Shown piece by piece: positions 52,453 through 61,550 of a stretch of DNA of 64,000 bases (positions are counted from its first letter, which is position 1; every line of letters begins with the position of its first letter). The notes below the pieces were generated by a model that made no database searches, was not told the origin of the DNA, and was given only the letters and a program-made list of their open reading frames with translations. This DNA comes from Allobosea sp. LC85. Its GTDB lineage: Bacteria > Pseudomonadota > Alphaproteobacteria > Rhizobiales > Beijerinckiaceae. The stretch is from the NCBI RefSeq assembly GCF_000735605.1, contig NZ_JPKG01000061.1, forward strand, positions 124,001 to 188,000. Reading direction: 5' to 3'. A program made the position numbers and the translations under genes.

Positions 52453-53954
52453 CCGAAGGACCCATCACTGTGGCCAAGCCTGCGTCCATCCCTTTCCGGT
52501 CGATCACGCCTTTCTCGTCGATTTCCCGCCTCGCCCTTGTCACCGGCATGGCCGCGCTCCTTGGCGGTTGCGCGACCTTCTCCGCCGATGGCGGCGTCGG
52601 CCCGGCGCAGAATCTCGCCTTCAGCGAGCTGAAGAAGGACGTGGTCAAGATCAATGACGCCGAGGCGGCGCTCAGCGCCAAGGCTCGCGTCGACCAGTTG
52701 CTGAGGAAGCCGCTCACAGCCGACACTGCGGTGCAGATCGCGCTGCTCAGCAATCGTGGCCTGCAGGCGGCCTTCAATGAACTCGGCATCGCCGAGGCGC
52801 AGATGGTTGCAGCCAGCCTGCCGCCGAACCCGTCCTTTGGCATCTCGAAGCTTTCCGGGCGCTTCGAGGTCGAGATCGAGCGCCAGGTCGCCGGCAGCCT
52901 CTTGGCGCTTGCCACCTTGCCGGCCCGCGCGGCGATCGCCCGCGAAAAATTCCAGACAGCGCAGCTGCGCACGGCGGAGGAGGTGCTGAGGCTCGCGGCC
53001 GATACGCGCCGGCAGTACTACCGCGCGGTCGCCGCCAATGCGCAGGTCGGCTTCTTCGAACAGGCCAAGAGCTCGACCGACGCAGCCTCGGAGCTGATCA
53101 AGCGGCTTGGCGAGTCCGGCGGCATCAACAAGCTCGACCAGGCCCGTGAATTCGCCTTCGACGCCGAGCTCGGCGCCCAGCTCGCCCAGGCGCGGCTGCA
53201 GCAGCGCCAGGAGCGCGAACGCCTCGTGCGGCTGCTTGGCCTGTGGGGCGATGAGCTGAAGTTCCAGATCCCTGCCAATCTTGCGCCCCTTCCGCAAATC
53301 CAGAGTGCCAGGGCCATCGAAGCCGAGGCCCTGCGCAAGCGGATCGATCTGCAGATCGCCCGCGGCGATCTAGACGCGCTCGCGAAGTCGCTTGGCCTCA
53401 CCAACGCAACCCGCTTCGTCAACGACGTCGATCTGCTCGGCCGGCGCACCTATGACCGCGGCCGACGTGTCCTGCCGGATGGCGATGTCGAGCGCGAGAC
53501 GAGCCGGAGCCGTACGCTCGAACTCGAAATCGAGATCCCGCTCTTCGACTTCGGCCAGTCGCGCGTCGCCCAGGCCGAGCAGAGCTATATGCTGGCGGCG
53601 AACAGGTTGGCCGAAAAGGCGGTCAATATCCGCTCCGAGGCGCGCGAAGCCTATACCAGCTATCGCGCCACCTACGATATCGCCCGGCAATACCAGAACA
53701 ACGTCCTGCCGCTGCGCAAGATCATCCAGGACGAATCTTTGCTGCAGTATAGCGGCATGCTGATCGACGTGACGCAGCTCCTCACCGATGCGCGCGGCCG
53801 CATTCTCTCCAATGTTGCGGCGATCAATGCCCGGCGTGACTTCTGGATCGCCCATACCGACCTGAAGCACGTGGTGATTGGCGGCGGCAGCGGCGGTGGT
53901 GGAGCTGCGGTTGCTGCGGCCTCCGGCGGCGACGGCGGCGGCGCGGGTCACTAG
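52449..53954 (+). CDS. TolC family outer-membrane lipoprotein
   Basis: A 501-residue outer-membrane efflux factor. The lipobox LGGC is at about residue 41 after a longer leader. Two TolC repeats are present: TAVQIALLSNRGLQAAFNELGIAEAQM and LEIEIPLFDFGQSRVAQAEQSYML. The C-terminus is Gly/Ala-rich with an unusual GGGSGGGG stretch. There is no RND pump or adaptor in the operon, unlike CusCBA. It works with the copper oxidase genes that follow. Confidence 0.9.
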   Translation: MTEGPITVAKPASIPFRSITPFSSISRLALVTGMAALLGGCATFSADGGVGPAQNLAFSELKKDVVKINDAEAALSAKARVDQLLRKPLTADTAVQIALLSNRGLQAAFNELGIAEAQMVAASLPPNPSFGISKLSGRFEVEIERQVAGSLLALATLPARAAIAREKFQTAQLRTAEEVLRLAADTRRQYYRAVAANAQVGFFEQAKSSTDAASELIKRLGESGGINKLDQAREFAFDAELGAQLAQARLQQRQERERLVRLLGLWGDELKFQIPANLAPLPQIQSARAIEAEALRKRIDLQIARGDLDALAKSLGLTNATRFVNDVDLLGRRTYDRGRRVLPDGDVERETSRSRTLELEIEIPLFDFGQSRVAQAEQSYMLAANRLAEKAVNIRSEAREAYTSYRATYDIARQYQNNVLPLRKIIQDESLLQYSGMLIDVTQLLTDARGRILSNVAAINARRDFWIAHTDLKHVVIGGGSGGGGAAVAAASGGDGGGAGH

Positions 53955-53970
53955 AGCAGGGAACGGCACC

Positions 53971-55407
53971 ATGACCATGTCACGCAGAGGCTTCATCGGC
54001 TCGTCCGGCCTCGTCCTTGCCGGCGCAACCGCCGTTTCCGGCCGCACCGCCTTCGCGTCCGTCCCCGAGGCACCGACCATGACGGACGCCTCGACGCAGG
54101 CCCCGCTGGTTCCAACCAGCGGCCCGGATTACCAGCCGGTCGCCACCTTGAACGGCTGGACGCTACCCTGGCGCATGAACGGCGACTGGAAGGAGTTCCA
54201 TCTCGTCGCCGAGCCGGTCGAGCGCGAGCTTGCACCGGGCATGAAGGCTTATCTCTGGGGCTATAACGGCCAATCTCCCGGCCCCACCATCGAGGCGGTC
54301 GAGGGCGACAAGGTCCGCATCTTCGTCACCAACAAGCTGCCCGAGAACACGACGATCCATTGGCATGGCCAGCGCCTGCCCAACGGCATGGATGGCGTCG
54401 GCGGGCTGACCCAGCCGCATATCCCGCCCGGCAAGACCTTCGTCTACGAGTTCCAGCTCCGGCGCTCGGGCACCTACATGTACCACCCGCATTCCGACGA
54501 GATGGTCCAGATGGCGATGGGCATGATGGGCTTCTTCGTCGTTCACCCCAAGGACCCGGCCTTCCGCCGCGTCGACCGTGATTTCGTCTTTCTGCTCAAC
54601 GCCTTCGACATCGAGGCCGGCTCCTATGTGCCGAAGGTCAACACCATGCTCGACTTCAACCTGTGGTGCTGGAACAGCCGGGTCTTTCCGGGGATCGACC
54701 CCTTCGTCGTGGCCAAGAACGACAAGGTGCGCATCCGCTTCGGCAATCTGACGATGACCAACCATCCGATCCACATGCACGGCTACGAATTCAAGGTGTC
54801 CTGCACCGATGGCGGCTGGGTCGATCCCGCGGCCGCCTGGGACGAGGTCTCGATCGATGTCGCCGTCGGCCAGATGCGCGCCTTCGACTTCGTCGCCGAT
54901 GAACCCGGCGACTGGGCGATCCATTGCCACAAGTCGCACCACACCATGAACGCCATGGGCCACTCGGTGAAAACCTATATCGGCGTCAACAAGAAGGACC
55001 TCGCCAAGCGGATTGCCAAGATCGCACCTGGCTACATGCCGATGGGCTCCAATGGCATGGGCGAGATGGGGTCGATGGAGATGCCGCTGCCGAACAACAC
55101 CCTGCCGATGATGACGGGCTTCGCACAGTTCGGCCCGGTCGAGATGGGCGGCATGTTCTCGGTGGTGAAGGTCCGCGAGGGCCTCGCCAAGAACGACTAC
55201 AAGGACCCCGGCTGGTTCAAGCACCCGGAAGGCACCGTCGCCTACGAATACAAGGGCGCCAAGCTGAGCGAGGCCCCGCGCGCGGCCTCGCCCGACAGCG
55301 GCGTGAAAGCCTCCGAGTGGCGCGTGAAGGATCCGCGCAAGCCCCGGCTCGGCCCGGATGGCAAGCCACTCCCCGCGGCCAAGGCCGGCGGGCATTCCAA
55401 CCACTAA
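53971..55407 (+). CDS. Multicopper oxidase (CopA/CueO-like)
   Basis: A 478-residue Tat-exported oxidase (MSRRGFIGSSG signal). Copper ligands: HWHG (T2/T3), YHPHSDE, HPIHMHGYEF and HCHKSHHTMNAMGH, which holds the T1 Cys-His pair and methionine. Met-rich MGSNGMGEMGSMEM segments resemble those in CueO that bind Cu(I). It should oxidise Cu(I) to the less toxic Cu(II) in the periplasm. The start at 53971 is preferred; ATG 53977 is also possible. Confidence 0.93.
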   Translation: MTMSRRGFIGSSGLVLAGATAVSGRTAFASVPEAPTMTDASTQAPLVPTSGPDYQPVATLNGWTLPWRMNGDWKEFHLVAEPVERELAPGMKAYLWGYNGQSPGPTIEAVEGDKVRIFVTNKLPENTTIHWHGQRLPNGMDGVGGLTQPHIPPGKTFVYEFQLRRSGTYMYHPHSDEMVQMAMGMMGFFVVHPKDPAFRRVDRDFVFLLNAFDIEAGSYVPKVNTMLDFNLWCWNSRVFPGIDPFVVAKNDKVRIRFGNLTMTNHPIHMHGYEFKVSCTDGGWVDPAAAWDEVSIDVAVGQMRAFDFVADEPGDWAIHCHKSHHTMNAMGHSVKTYIGVNKKDLAKRIAKIAPGYMPMGSNGMGEMGSMEMPLPNNTLPMMTGFAQFGPVEMGGMFSVVKVREGLAKNDYKDPGWFKHPEGTVAYEYKGAKLSEAPRAASPDSGVKASEWRVKDPRKPRLGPDGKPLPAAKAGGHSNH

Positions 55408-55432
55408 CCCCGTCCCCTACTGGAGCATGCCG

Positions 55433-55921
55433 ATGACGACCACGCTGTCGAGACTGAGACTTGCGACCCTGGCGATCCTGATGTCGACCGGAGCCGCGCT
55501 GGCCGGCCCGGGTGGCGCTGGCCACGGCCATGGCGACGACACCGCCTATGGCAAGCCGGGCGATGCCAAGAAGCCGGCCCGCGTCGTCCAGGTCTCGATG
55601 ACCGAACGCGACGGCAAGATGCAGTTCATTCCGGACCGGATCGAGGTGCGTCGCGGCGAGCAGGTGAAATTCGCGCTCCGCAACAATGGCGAGCTCGACC
55701 ATGAGCTCGTTCTGGCGACGCTTGAGGAGAACCTCAAGCACGCCGTCGAGATGCAGAAGAACCCCGACATGGAGCATGACGACCCGAACGCCAAGCGCCT
55801 CGCCCCCAAGAAGACCGGCGAGATCGTCTGGCAGTTCACCAAGGCGGGCGAGTTCGACTTCTCCTGCCTGATCCCCGGCCATCGTGAAGCCGGCATGACC
55901 GGCAAGATCATCGTCAAGTGA
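55433..55921 (+). CDS. Periplasmic cupredoxin
   Basis: A 162-residue copper protein. Signal peptide LRLATLAILMSTGAALAG. A His-rich N-terminal stretch (GAGHGHGDD) is followed by the cupredoxin fold with the type 1 ligands in NNGELDHELVL (His) and SCLIPGHREAGM (Cys, His, Met). GGAG lies 7 bases before 55433, which decides that ATG over 55427. The stop overlaps the next reading frame. It likely carries copper to or from the oxidase. Confidence 0.92.
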   Translation: MTTTLSRLRLATLAILMSTGAALAGPGGAGHGHGDDTAYGKPGDAKKPARVVQVSMTERDGKMQFIPDRIEVRRGEQVKFALRNNGELDHELVLATLEENLKHAVEMQKNPDMEHDDPNAKRLAPKKTGEIVWQFTKAGEFDFSCLIPGHREAGMTGKIIVK

Positions 55922-55956
55922 CGATGGCGATGTCCCAACCACGAATGGAGATCATG

Positions 55957-56247
55957 ATGCGCAGACTTCTCACGATCGCGCTTGTTAGCGGCAGCCTCGC
56001 TGGCGCGGCTCTGGCACAGGACGCACCGGTGGTGAGCGCGACGGTCAAGAAGGTCGATACGGCCCAGGGCAAGATCACGCTCGATCACGGCCCGATCAAG
56101 AACCTCGACATGGACGGCATGACGATGGTGTTCAAGGCCGCCGATCCGGCCATGCTCAAGGACGTGAAGGCCGGCGACAAGGTCAAGTTCACCGCCGACC
56201 GCGTCAACGGCCAGATCACCGTCACCAAGCTGCAGAAGGCGAAGTAA
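55957..56247 (+). CDS. CusF-like periplasmic copper chaperone
   Basis: A 96-residue protein. Signal peptide MRRLLTIALVSGSLAGAALA. The CusF fold includes ITLDHGPIKNLDMDGMTMVF, with His and the two Met ligands (DGMTM) but without the Trp that caps Cu(I) in E. coli CusF. GGAG is 6 bases before ATG 55957. It is co-transcribed with the cupredoxin. Confidence 0.9.
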   Translation: MRRLLTIALVSGSLAGAALAQDAPVVSATVKKVDTAQGKITLDHGPIKNLDMDGMTMVFKAADPAMLKDVKAGDKVKFTADRVNGQITVTKLQKAK

Positions 56248-56255
56248 GCGCAACG

Positions 56256-56543
56256 GTGGCCCGCACCACGGTAGGCAGAGAGCGCGACCAGTTCTTCGTG
56301 GCGCTCGCTGCCCTCGTCATGTCCGCTCCATCCCCCGGCGTCGCAGGCGATGGCGACCTGCAGCGCGCCCTGCTCGATTCCGGTTGTGCCAATGCCAAGG
56401 TCACGAGGCTGCCCGATCAGGGCAAGATCGTCATCTACCGGGCGAACTGCTTCAGCACTGGGCACAAGGTGATCGAACTGGTCTGCATCGCTGGTCGTTG
56501 CACAGCGAGCAGCCCCTCGTCGGAAGACGAGCGGGGCAGGTAG
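56256..56543 (+). CDS. Small secreted Cys-containing protein
   Basis: A 95-residue protein with a GTG start, a hydrophobic leader (FFVALAALVMSA) and cleavage near GVAG. Four cysteines (44, 65, 77 and 82) could form two disulfides. No domain recognised. It starts 9 bases after the CusF-like gene and precedes a terminator, so it is the last gene of the copper operon. A metal or redox role is a guess from context. Confidence 0.65.
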   Translation: MARTTVGRERDQFFVALAALVMSAPSPGVAGDGDLQRALLDSGCANAKVTRLPDQGKIVIYRANCFSTGHKVIELVCIAGRCTASSPSSEDERGR

Positions 56544-56594
56544 CCGAGCAGCCCCTTGCCGACAGTCCTCGCAGGGTGAAGCCCACAATATAGG

Positions 56595-56629
56595 GAAGGC
56601 CGGCAGCGGGATCATCGCTGCCGGCCTTC
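56595..56629. terminator. Bidirectional terminator between the copper operon and tctA
   Basis: A 14-bp perfect stem (GAAGGCCGGCAGCG at 56595-56608 and its complement at 56616-56629) with a 7-base loop, lying between two convergent units. Confidence 0.85.
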
Positions 56630-56649
56630 TTGCTTGCTTCAAGTGACGG

Positions 56650-58161
56650 TCAGAGGTCCTGCGGCATCGGCCTTGCCGGATCCTTCGGCGCCCGCAGCGA
56701 AGCGATGATCGTCCAGGCGATGATCCCCACCGTCACCGCCGCGAGCACCGCCGCGATCGGCCGATTGACCAGGCCGATCAGGCTGCCATCGGACTTGATC
56801 ATCGAGTTGATGAAATACTCCTCCTGCAGCGGCCCGAGCACTACGCCGAGAATGACCGGCGCAACCGGAAAGCCGTTCTCCTCCAGCACGAAGGCAAGGG
56901 CACCGAAGGCCAGCATCAACCCGACATCGAAGAGCGAGTTGTTGATCGCGTAGGAGCCGACGATGGCGAAGAGCAGGATGATCGGCATCAGGATCCTGCG
57001 GGGCACCTGCAGCACCCGTGAGGCCGCCTTGATGATCGCCCAGCCGAGCGGCAGCATCAGCAGGTTGGCGATGACGAAGACGAGGAACAGCGCGTAGACG
57101 TTCTCCGGATTGTTGACGAAGATCGTCGGCCCTGGCGCCATGTTCTTCATCATCAGGACACCGATGGCGATCGCCGTGATCGAGTCGCCGGGAATGCCGA
57201 AGACGAGAGCCGGAATCCAGGCGCCGGCAAGCGAGCTGTTGTTGGAGGCGCCTGCCTCGATCAGTCCTTCGGGGTGACCCGTGCCGAATTTCTCAGGCGT
57301 CTTCGAGAAGCGCTTGCTCATTGCATAGGACATCCACGCCGCCATGTCGGCGCCGCTGCCAGGTTGGATACCGACGACGGTCCCGAGCGCGCTGCCGCGA
57401 ATGAGCTGCCACGGGTACTGCTTGGTCAGCCGCCACATATTGGCGAAGATCGGCCCCATCTTCTTGATGACGATCTGCGGCGCGCTGCCATCGGAGATCA
57501 TGTGGCGCATCACTTCCGAGCAGGCGAACATGCCGACCATCATCGGGATCAGCGAGACACCACTGAGCATCTCGGTCGAGTCGAGGGTGAAACGCGGCTG
57601 GCCGGCCGGATTGTTCATGCCGACGAGCGAGATCATCAGGCCGATCAGCAATGCGATACAGGCCTTGAGTGGCGTCGAAGAGCCAATGAAGACGGCCCCG
57701 CCGAGGCCAAGCATCACGATCCAGAAGAACTCGACCGAGCCGAAGCCAAGTGCGAAATCGGCGATCGCCGGCGACGCCGCCATCATCACCGCGGTTCCGA
57801 ACAGGCCACCGAGCACCGAGAACCAGAGCCCGATGCCGAGCGCCAGTTCAGGCTCGCCCCGCAGCGTCATCTGGTAGGAATCGTCGACATAGGCTGCCGA
57901 GGCCGGCGTCCCGGGAATGCGCAGCAGGCAGCCTGGAATATCGCCCGAAAAGATCGCCATCGTACTGGTCGTGACGATCGCGGCGATAGCCGGGACGGGC
58001 GGCATGAAGAAGGTCAGCGGCACCAGAAGCGCTGTCGCCATCGTGGCGGACAGGCCGGGAATACAGCCGACGACGAGGCCGTAGATGGCCGAGGCGGTGA
58101 TGACAGCGAGCACATAGGGATCGAGCACCATCCCGAGCGCGGTGACATAGGCATCGAGCAT
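56650..58161 (-). CDS. tctA: Tripartite tricarboxylate transporter, large membrane subunit
   Basis: A 503-residue TctA protein with about 12 helices. The signature GLVVGCIPGLSATMATALLVPLTF and the second repeat GIQPGSGADMAAWMSYAMSKR, with IPGDSITAIAIGVLMM, identify it. It transports citrate or related carboxylates with TctB and the binding protein TctC, driven by ion gradients. The start at 58161 is preferred over 58212. Confidence 0.95.
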   Translation of the reverse strand: MLDAYVTALGMVLDPYVLAVITASAIYGLVVGCIPGLSATMATALLVPLTFFMPPVPAIAAIVTTSTMAIFSGDIPGCLLRIPGTPASAAYVDDSYQMTLRGEPELALGIGLWFSVLGGLFGTAVMMAASPAIADFALGFGSVEFFWIVMLGLGGAVFIGSSTPLKACIALLIGLMISLVGMNNPAGQPRFTLDSTEMLSGVSLIPMMVGMFACSEVMRHMISDGSAPQIVIKKMGPIFANMWRLTKQYPWQLIRGSALGTVVGIQPGSGADMAAWMSYAMSKRFSKTPEKFGTGHPEGLIEAGASNNSSLAGAWIPALVFGIPGDSITAIAIGVLMMKNMAPGPTIFVNNPENVYALFLVFVIANLLMLPLGWAIIKAASRVLQVPRRILMPIILLFAIVGSYAINNSLFDVGLMLAFGALAFVLEENGFPVAPVILGVVLGPLQEEYFINSMIKSDGSLIGLVNRPIAAVLAAVTVGIIAWTIIASLRAPKDPARPMPQDL

Positions 58162-58168
58162 GGCAGCC

Positions 58169-58642
58169 TCACCAGCGGATCGGTTCGAGAGGGCCCCACG
58201 GCAGCTGAACACTGAGGCCGAGATAGAAGATCGAATGCATCGCGAGTGCCGCGAGCAGGGAGAGCGGGACCGCCAGGCCCGGCCGGACTCCGCCCGCCAT
58301 GAACAGCACGACGAGGATCAGCGGCGCAGCGATGAGGAAGCCGAGCACCTCCGAGAACCAGAGGTAGAACAGCACCGCAGCCGGCACGAGCGTAAGCTTC
58401 AGCAGCGCTGCAGGGCTGCGTGCCCAGTCGGCCAGGGCCAGCATCGGGCCGCGGTCGGCCGCGCGGGCGCCGTTGAGCCCGAGGATCGCGGCGCAAAGCG
58501 CCAGAAGTCCGGACAGGATCAGCGGGAAGGCGGAGGGGCCCAGCGGTTGCTGCGAAGGGTTCGGCAGATGCCAGGACGCCGTTGCGACGAGCGCGGCCAG
58601 CCCAAGAAACACCAGCCCGGCGAAGAGATCGTTGAATTTCAT
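58169..58642 (-). CDS. tctB: Tripartite tricarboxylate transporter, small membrane subunit
   Basis: A 157-residue protein with four helices, for example LFAGLVFLGLAALVATASW and PLILVVLFMAGGVRPGLAVPLSLL. Seven bases before tctA. Low conservation is usual for TctB. Start at 58642 (MKFNDLFAGLV). Confidence 0.88.
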   Translation of the reverse strand: MKFNDLFAGLVFLGLAALVATASWHLPNPSQQPLGPSAFPLILSGLLALCAAILGLNGARAADRGPMLALADWARSPAALLKLTLVPAAVLFYLWFSEVLGFLIAAPLILVVLFMAGGVRPGLAVPLSLLAALAMHSIFYLGLSVQLPWGPLEPIRW

Positions 58643-58743
58643 GCAGACCTGCCGGCGCGAAGGACATGGTAGGTTGGACGCGGCGCACCGAAGCCAGCGC
58701 CGCGTCATGCCCCGGCGCAGGGCCGGGTAGGAATCAGCTGGAG

Positions 58744-59712
58744 CTACTGGCGCAGGCGCAGGCCGAGTGCACCCATGATCTCGCCATTGCGCTTGTGCTG
58801 CTCGGCGAGGAAGGTACCGAAGGCCGGTCCCTTGGCGAAGGCATAGCCAAAGCCGCGCTCGGCCAGAAAGCTCTTGTAGGTATCGGAATTCGCCACCTTG
58901 TCGGTCGCGTCGACAAGACGTGCCGTGACCTCGGCCGGCAGGTTGGCGGGAGCGGCAAGGCCGCGCCAGGTGCCGCCCTCATAGTCCTTGCCGATCGCAT
59001 CCTTGACCGTCGGCACCGACGGGAAGGCGGAGATCTTCTCCTTCGAAAGCACGGCGAGCGACTTGACGCGGCCGGCATCGATCATCGGCTTGCCTTCGGG
59101 CAGCGATGACGGGACGATCTGCACGCCACCGGAGGCCAGCTCCTGGAAACCAGGCGCCGCACCCTGGCTTGGAACCACGACGACGCTCTTCGGGTCGATG
59201 CCCTCGAGCTGCAGCAGCCCCGCAAAGGCGAGGTGATAGGCGGCGCCCGCCGCCATGCCCGACATCTTGAAATGGCCGACCGGCTGCTTGCGGATGTCGT
59301 CCAGCGCCGCGCGCAGATTGGCCCAGGGGCTGTTGGAAGCGACGTTGAACGCAGCGGAATCGAAATTCACCAGCCCCAGCGGCGTCAGCTTCTCATAAGT
59401 GAAGGGTGCGGTGTTCGACCAGTAGAAGGTCGTCACCTCGGCCGTGGCCAGACCGATCGTGTAACCGTCCGGCTTGGCGTTGACGATCTCGGTATGACCG
59501 ACGACGCCGCCACCGCCGGTGCGGTTGACGACATTGACCGGCTTGCCGAGTTCCTTCTCCAGCCCCGCCGCAAGAATGCGGGCAACGGCGTCGGTGCCGC
59601 CACCGGCGGCCCAGGGCACGATCAGCATGACGGGCCGCTCAGGCCAGGCGGCGGATGCAGAAAGGCTCGTCGCCGTCATCGCTGCGGCAAGCATCAGGGT
59701 CTTGAATGTCAT
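58744..59712 (-). CDS. tctC: Tripartite tricarboxylate transporter substrate-binding protein (Bug family)
   Basis: A 322-residue periplasmic binding protein. Signal peptide MTFKTLMLAAAMTATSLSASA. The Bug family fold is shown by WPERPVMLIVPWAAGGGTDAVAR, VNRTGGGGVVGHTEI and ASGGVQIVPSSLPEG. The start overlaps the GntR stop (ATGA). The ligand is an organic acid, not defined. Confidence 0.94.
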   Translation of the reverse strand: MTFKTLMLAAAMTATSLSASAAWPERPVMLIVPWAAGGGTDAVARILAAGLEKELGKPVNVVNRTGGGGVVGHTEIVNAKPDGYTIGLATAEVTTFYWSNTAPFTYEKLTPLGLVNFDSAAFNVASNSPWANLRAALDDIRKQPVGHFKMSGMAAGAAYHLAFAGLLQLEGIDPKSVVVVPSQGAAPGFQELASGGVQIVPSSLPEGKPMIDAGRVKSLAVLSKEKISAFPSVPTVKDAIGKDYEGGTWRGLAAPANLPAEVTARLVDATDKVANSDTYKSFLAERGFGYAFAKGPAFGTFLAEQHKRNGEIMGALGLRLRQ

Positions 59713-60467
59713 GGCGTTTCTCCGAGGGTGGATTTCTTGAGATCCGGCGGCGTTATTGCGCCGTCCGAGAGCAGGTGTCCGTAGGTGTAGCCAAGCAGGA
59801 CTTCCATGGCTTCGCGCGCCTGCTTTGCGTTGCGGGCCTCGATCGCGCGCGCAACGGCGGCATGGTTCGGCAGGTTGCCGGTGAAGACGCCGACGGTGAT
59901 GTCGAAGATGGCGCTCAGGATCGCATCGATCGCGCCGCGAAAGCTGCGCAGCACCGGGTTATGCGTCGCCTCCAGAATGGCGAGATGAAAAGCCTTGTCC
60001 GCCGCGATCGCCGCCTGCGGGTCGAACTGACCTGCGTCCATCGCGGCAAGCGCAGCCTTGATCCGCCAGACATCCTCAGGCGTGGCGCGCTGGGCCGCGA
60101 GCGCAGCCGCCGCGGGCTCGATGATCGCGCGGGTTTCCTCCAATGCGAGCAGCAGGCTGCGGTCAAGGCCGCCACCGATCCGCACCCATCCCAGCACATC
60201 GCTGTCGAGCAGCATCCAGTCCTGGGCGGGACGAACATGTGTGCCGTGGCGCGGGCGGACGCTCACCAACCCCTTCGCAGCCAGCGTCTTCATCGCCTCG
60301 CGGACGACGCTGCGACCAACCCGGTAATGCGCCTCCAGTTCGTGCTCGGGCGGCAGCACCGTCCCCGGCGCGATCTCGCCGCGCACGATCGCAGCCCCGA
60401 GCGCGGCGACCATCGCGCCGATCTTTCCGGGCTTCGCGCCTTTCCGCATGCCATGAGCCTGGGACAT
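59709..60467 (-). CDS. GntR/FadR-family regulator of the tct operon
   Basis: A 252-residue FadR-subfamily regulator. Winged helix: EIAPGTVLPPEHELEAHYRVGRSVVREAMKTLAAKGLVSVRPRHGT. The C-terminal FCD domain includes HLAILEATHNPVL. It is the first gene of the operon with tctCBA and diverges from a DapA-like gene with 110 bases between. The start at 60467 is chosen for the family N-terminus. Confidence 0.92.
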   Translation of the reverse strand: MSQAHGMRKGAKPGKIGAMVAALGAAIVRGEIAPGTVLPPEHELEAHYRVGRSVVREAMKTLAAKGLVSVRPRHGTHVRPAQDWMLLDSDVLGWVRIGGGLDRSLLLALEETRAIIEPAAAALAAQRATPEDVWRIKAALAAMDAGQFDPQAAIAADKAFHLAILEATHNPVLRSFRGAIDAILSAIFDITVGVFTGNLPNHAAVARAIEARNAKQAREAMEVLLGYTYGHLLSDGAITPPDLKKSTLGETP

Positions 60468-60522
60468 CTCGACCCTCCATTTCCAGGAAATTGCCACGCT
60501 CGGGTTTCGCTTGCAACCATTC

Positions 60523-60543
60523 ATCTGATGTTTAACATCTGAT
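60523..60543. promoter_or_regulatory. Candidate GntR operator
   Basis: GATGTT-T-AACATC (60527-60539) is an odd-spaced palindrome typical of FadR-type sites. CATCTGAT is also directly repeated at 60522 and 60536. It lies in the divergent gap before the DapA-like gene. Confidence 0.55.
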
Positions 60544-60577
60544 CTTAGAAACGACACGCTACTTGTGAGGGTATGAG

Positions 60578-61483
60578 ATGGGCTTCGCGCCGCCTTTCGC
60601 CGGCATTCACGCCATGGTCTACGCCCTGTTCGACGAGCAGGAGCGGCTTGACCGGGCCGCGATGCGCCGCCAGACGGAACTCTGCCTCGCGCTGGGCGTG
60701 CACGGCATGGCCGCGCTCGGTCTCGCCACCGAAGTCTCCAAGCTGACACAGACCGAGCGCCTCTCGGTGATGGAGTGGGTTTCCGAGGATACCGCTGGAC
60801 GCGTGCCGCTCGCCTTCACGATCTACGGCTCGTCCGTCGCGGAACAGATCGAGCAGGTCAGGGCAGCCGAGACTGCGAAGGCCGACTGGGTCATCCTGCA
60901 GCCGCCGATGGTCGGCAGTTTTGGCGCAGCCGAATATATCCGCTTCTTCGGCCGGGTCGCCGACGCAACCTCGCTGCCCGTCGCGATCCAGAATGCGCCT
61001 GCCTATATGGGGCGCGGCCTCTCGGCCGAAGACATCCGCGAACTGGTGTCGCGCCATCCGAATATCAGTCTGATCAAGGGTGAAGGCCCAGCCGTGGACA
61101 TTCGGCAGCTGATCACGACGACGGAAGGGCGGCTTCCTGTCTTCAACGGCCGCGGCGGCCTCGAACTGGTCGACAACCTGCGCGCCGGTTGCGCGGGCAT
61201 GATTCTGGCTCCCGACACGATCGATCACTCCATACGCGCCTATGACCGCTTCATGGCTGGAGACGAGCTCGGCGCCGAGGCCGCCTATCGCGACGTCTCG
61301 CCCGCGATCGTCTTCATCATGCAGTCGATCGAGAGCCTGCTCTGCTATGGCAAGCGCCTCTTCGGCGAGCGCGCGGGCCTTGCCATTCACGACAGGTCTC
61401 CTGCTCTGCGACCCACGGAATTCGGTCTGGGCCTCGTGCGACAGCACGCCGCGCAGCTCGGCCCCTACAAGGCTCCGGCCTAA
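60578..61483 (+). CDS. Dihydrodipicolinate synthase/aldolase family protein
   Basis: A 301-residue TIM-barrel aldolase (DapA/NanA/KDG aldolase group). The Schiff-base lysine is in SLIKGEG; GVHGMAALGLATEVSKLTQTER is the substrate-binding loop, and IQNAPAYMGRGL holds the Tyr. It is not the biosynthetic DapA by context: it diverges from a GntR gene that controls a carboxylate transporter, so it may act on a sugar acid or organic acid imported by TctABC. TAA stop starts a repeat. Confidence 0.9.
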   Translation: MGFAPPFAGIHAMVYALFDEQERLDRAAMRRQTELCLALGVHGMAALGLATEVSKLTQTERLSVMEWVSEDTAGRVPLAFTIYGSSVAEQIEQVRAAETAKADWVILQPPMVGSFGAAEYIRFFGRVADATSLPVAIQNAPAYMGRGLSAEDIRELVSRHPNISLIKGEGPAVDIRQLITTTEGRLPVFNGRGGLELVDNLRAGCAGMILAPDTIDHSIRAYDRFMAGDELGAEAAYRDVSPAIVFIMQSIESLLCYGKRLFGERAGLAIHDRSPALRPTEFGLGLVRQHAAQLGPYKAPA

Positions 61484-61550
61484 AGCATCGGCCCGAAACG
61501 TGGATTGCGGTTTTCGGGAAAGCCGATGCAAAGACAGAACGCTAGATCGG
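61481..61550 (+). repeat. Palindromic repeat, copy 4 (truncated second hairpin)
   Basis: It starts at the TAA stop of the aldolase. GCATCGGC (61485-61492) and GCCGATGC (61522-61529) form the first hairpin. The second hairpin (from GCTAGATCGG) is degenerate. Confidence 0.85.
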
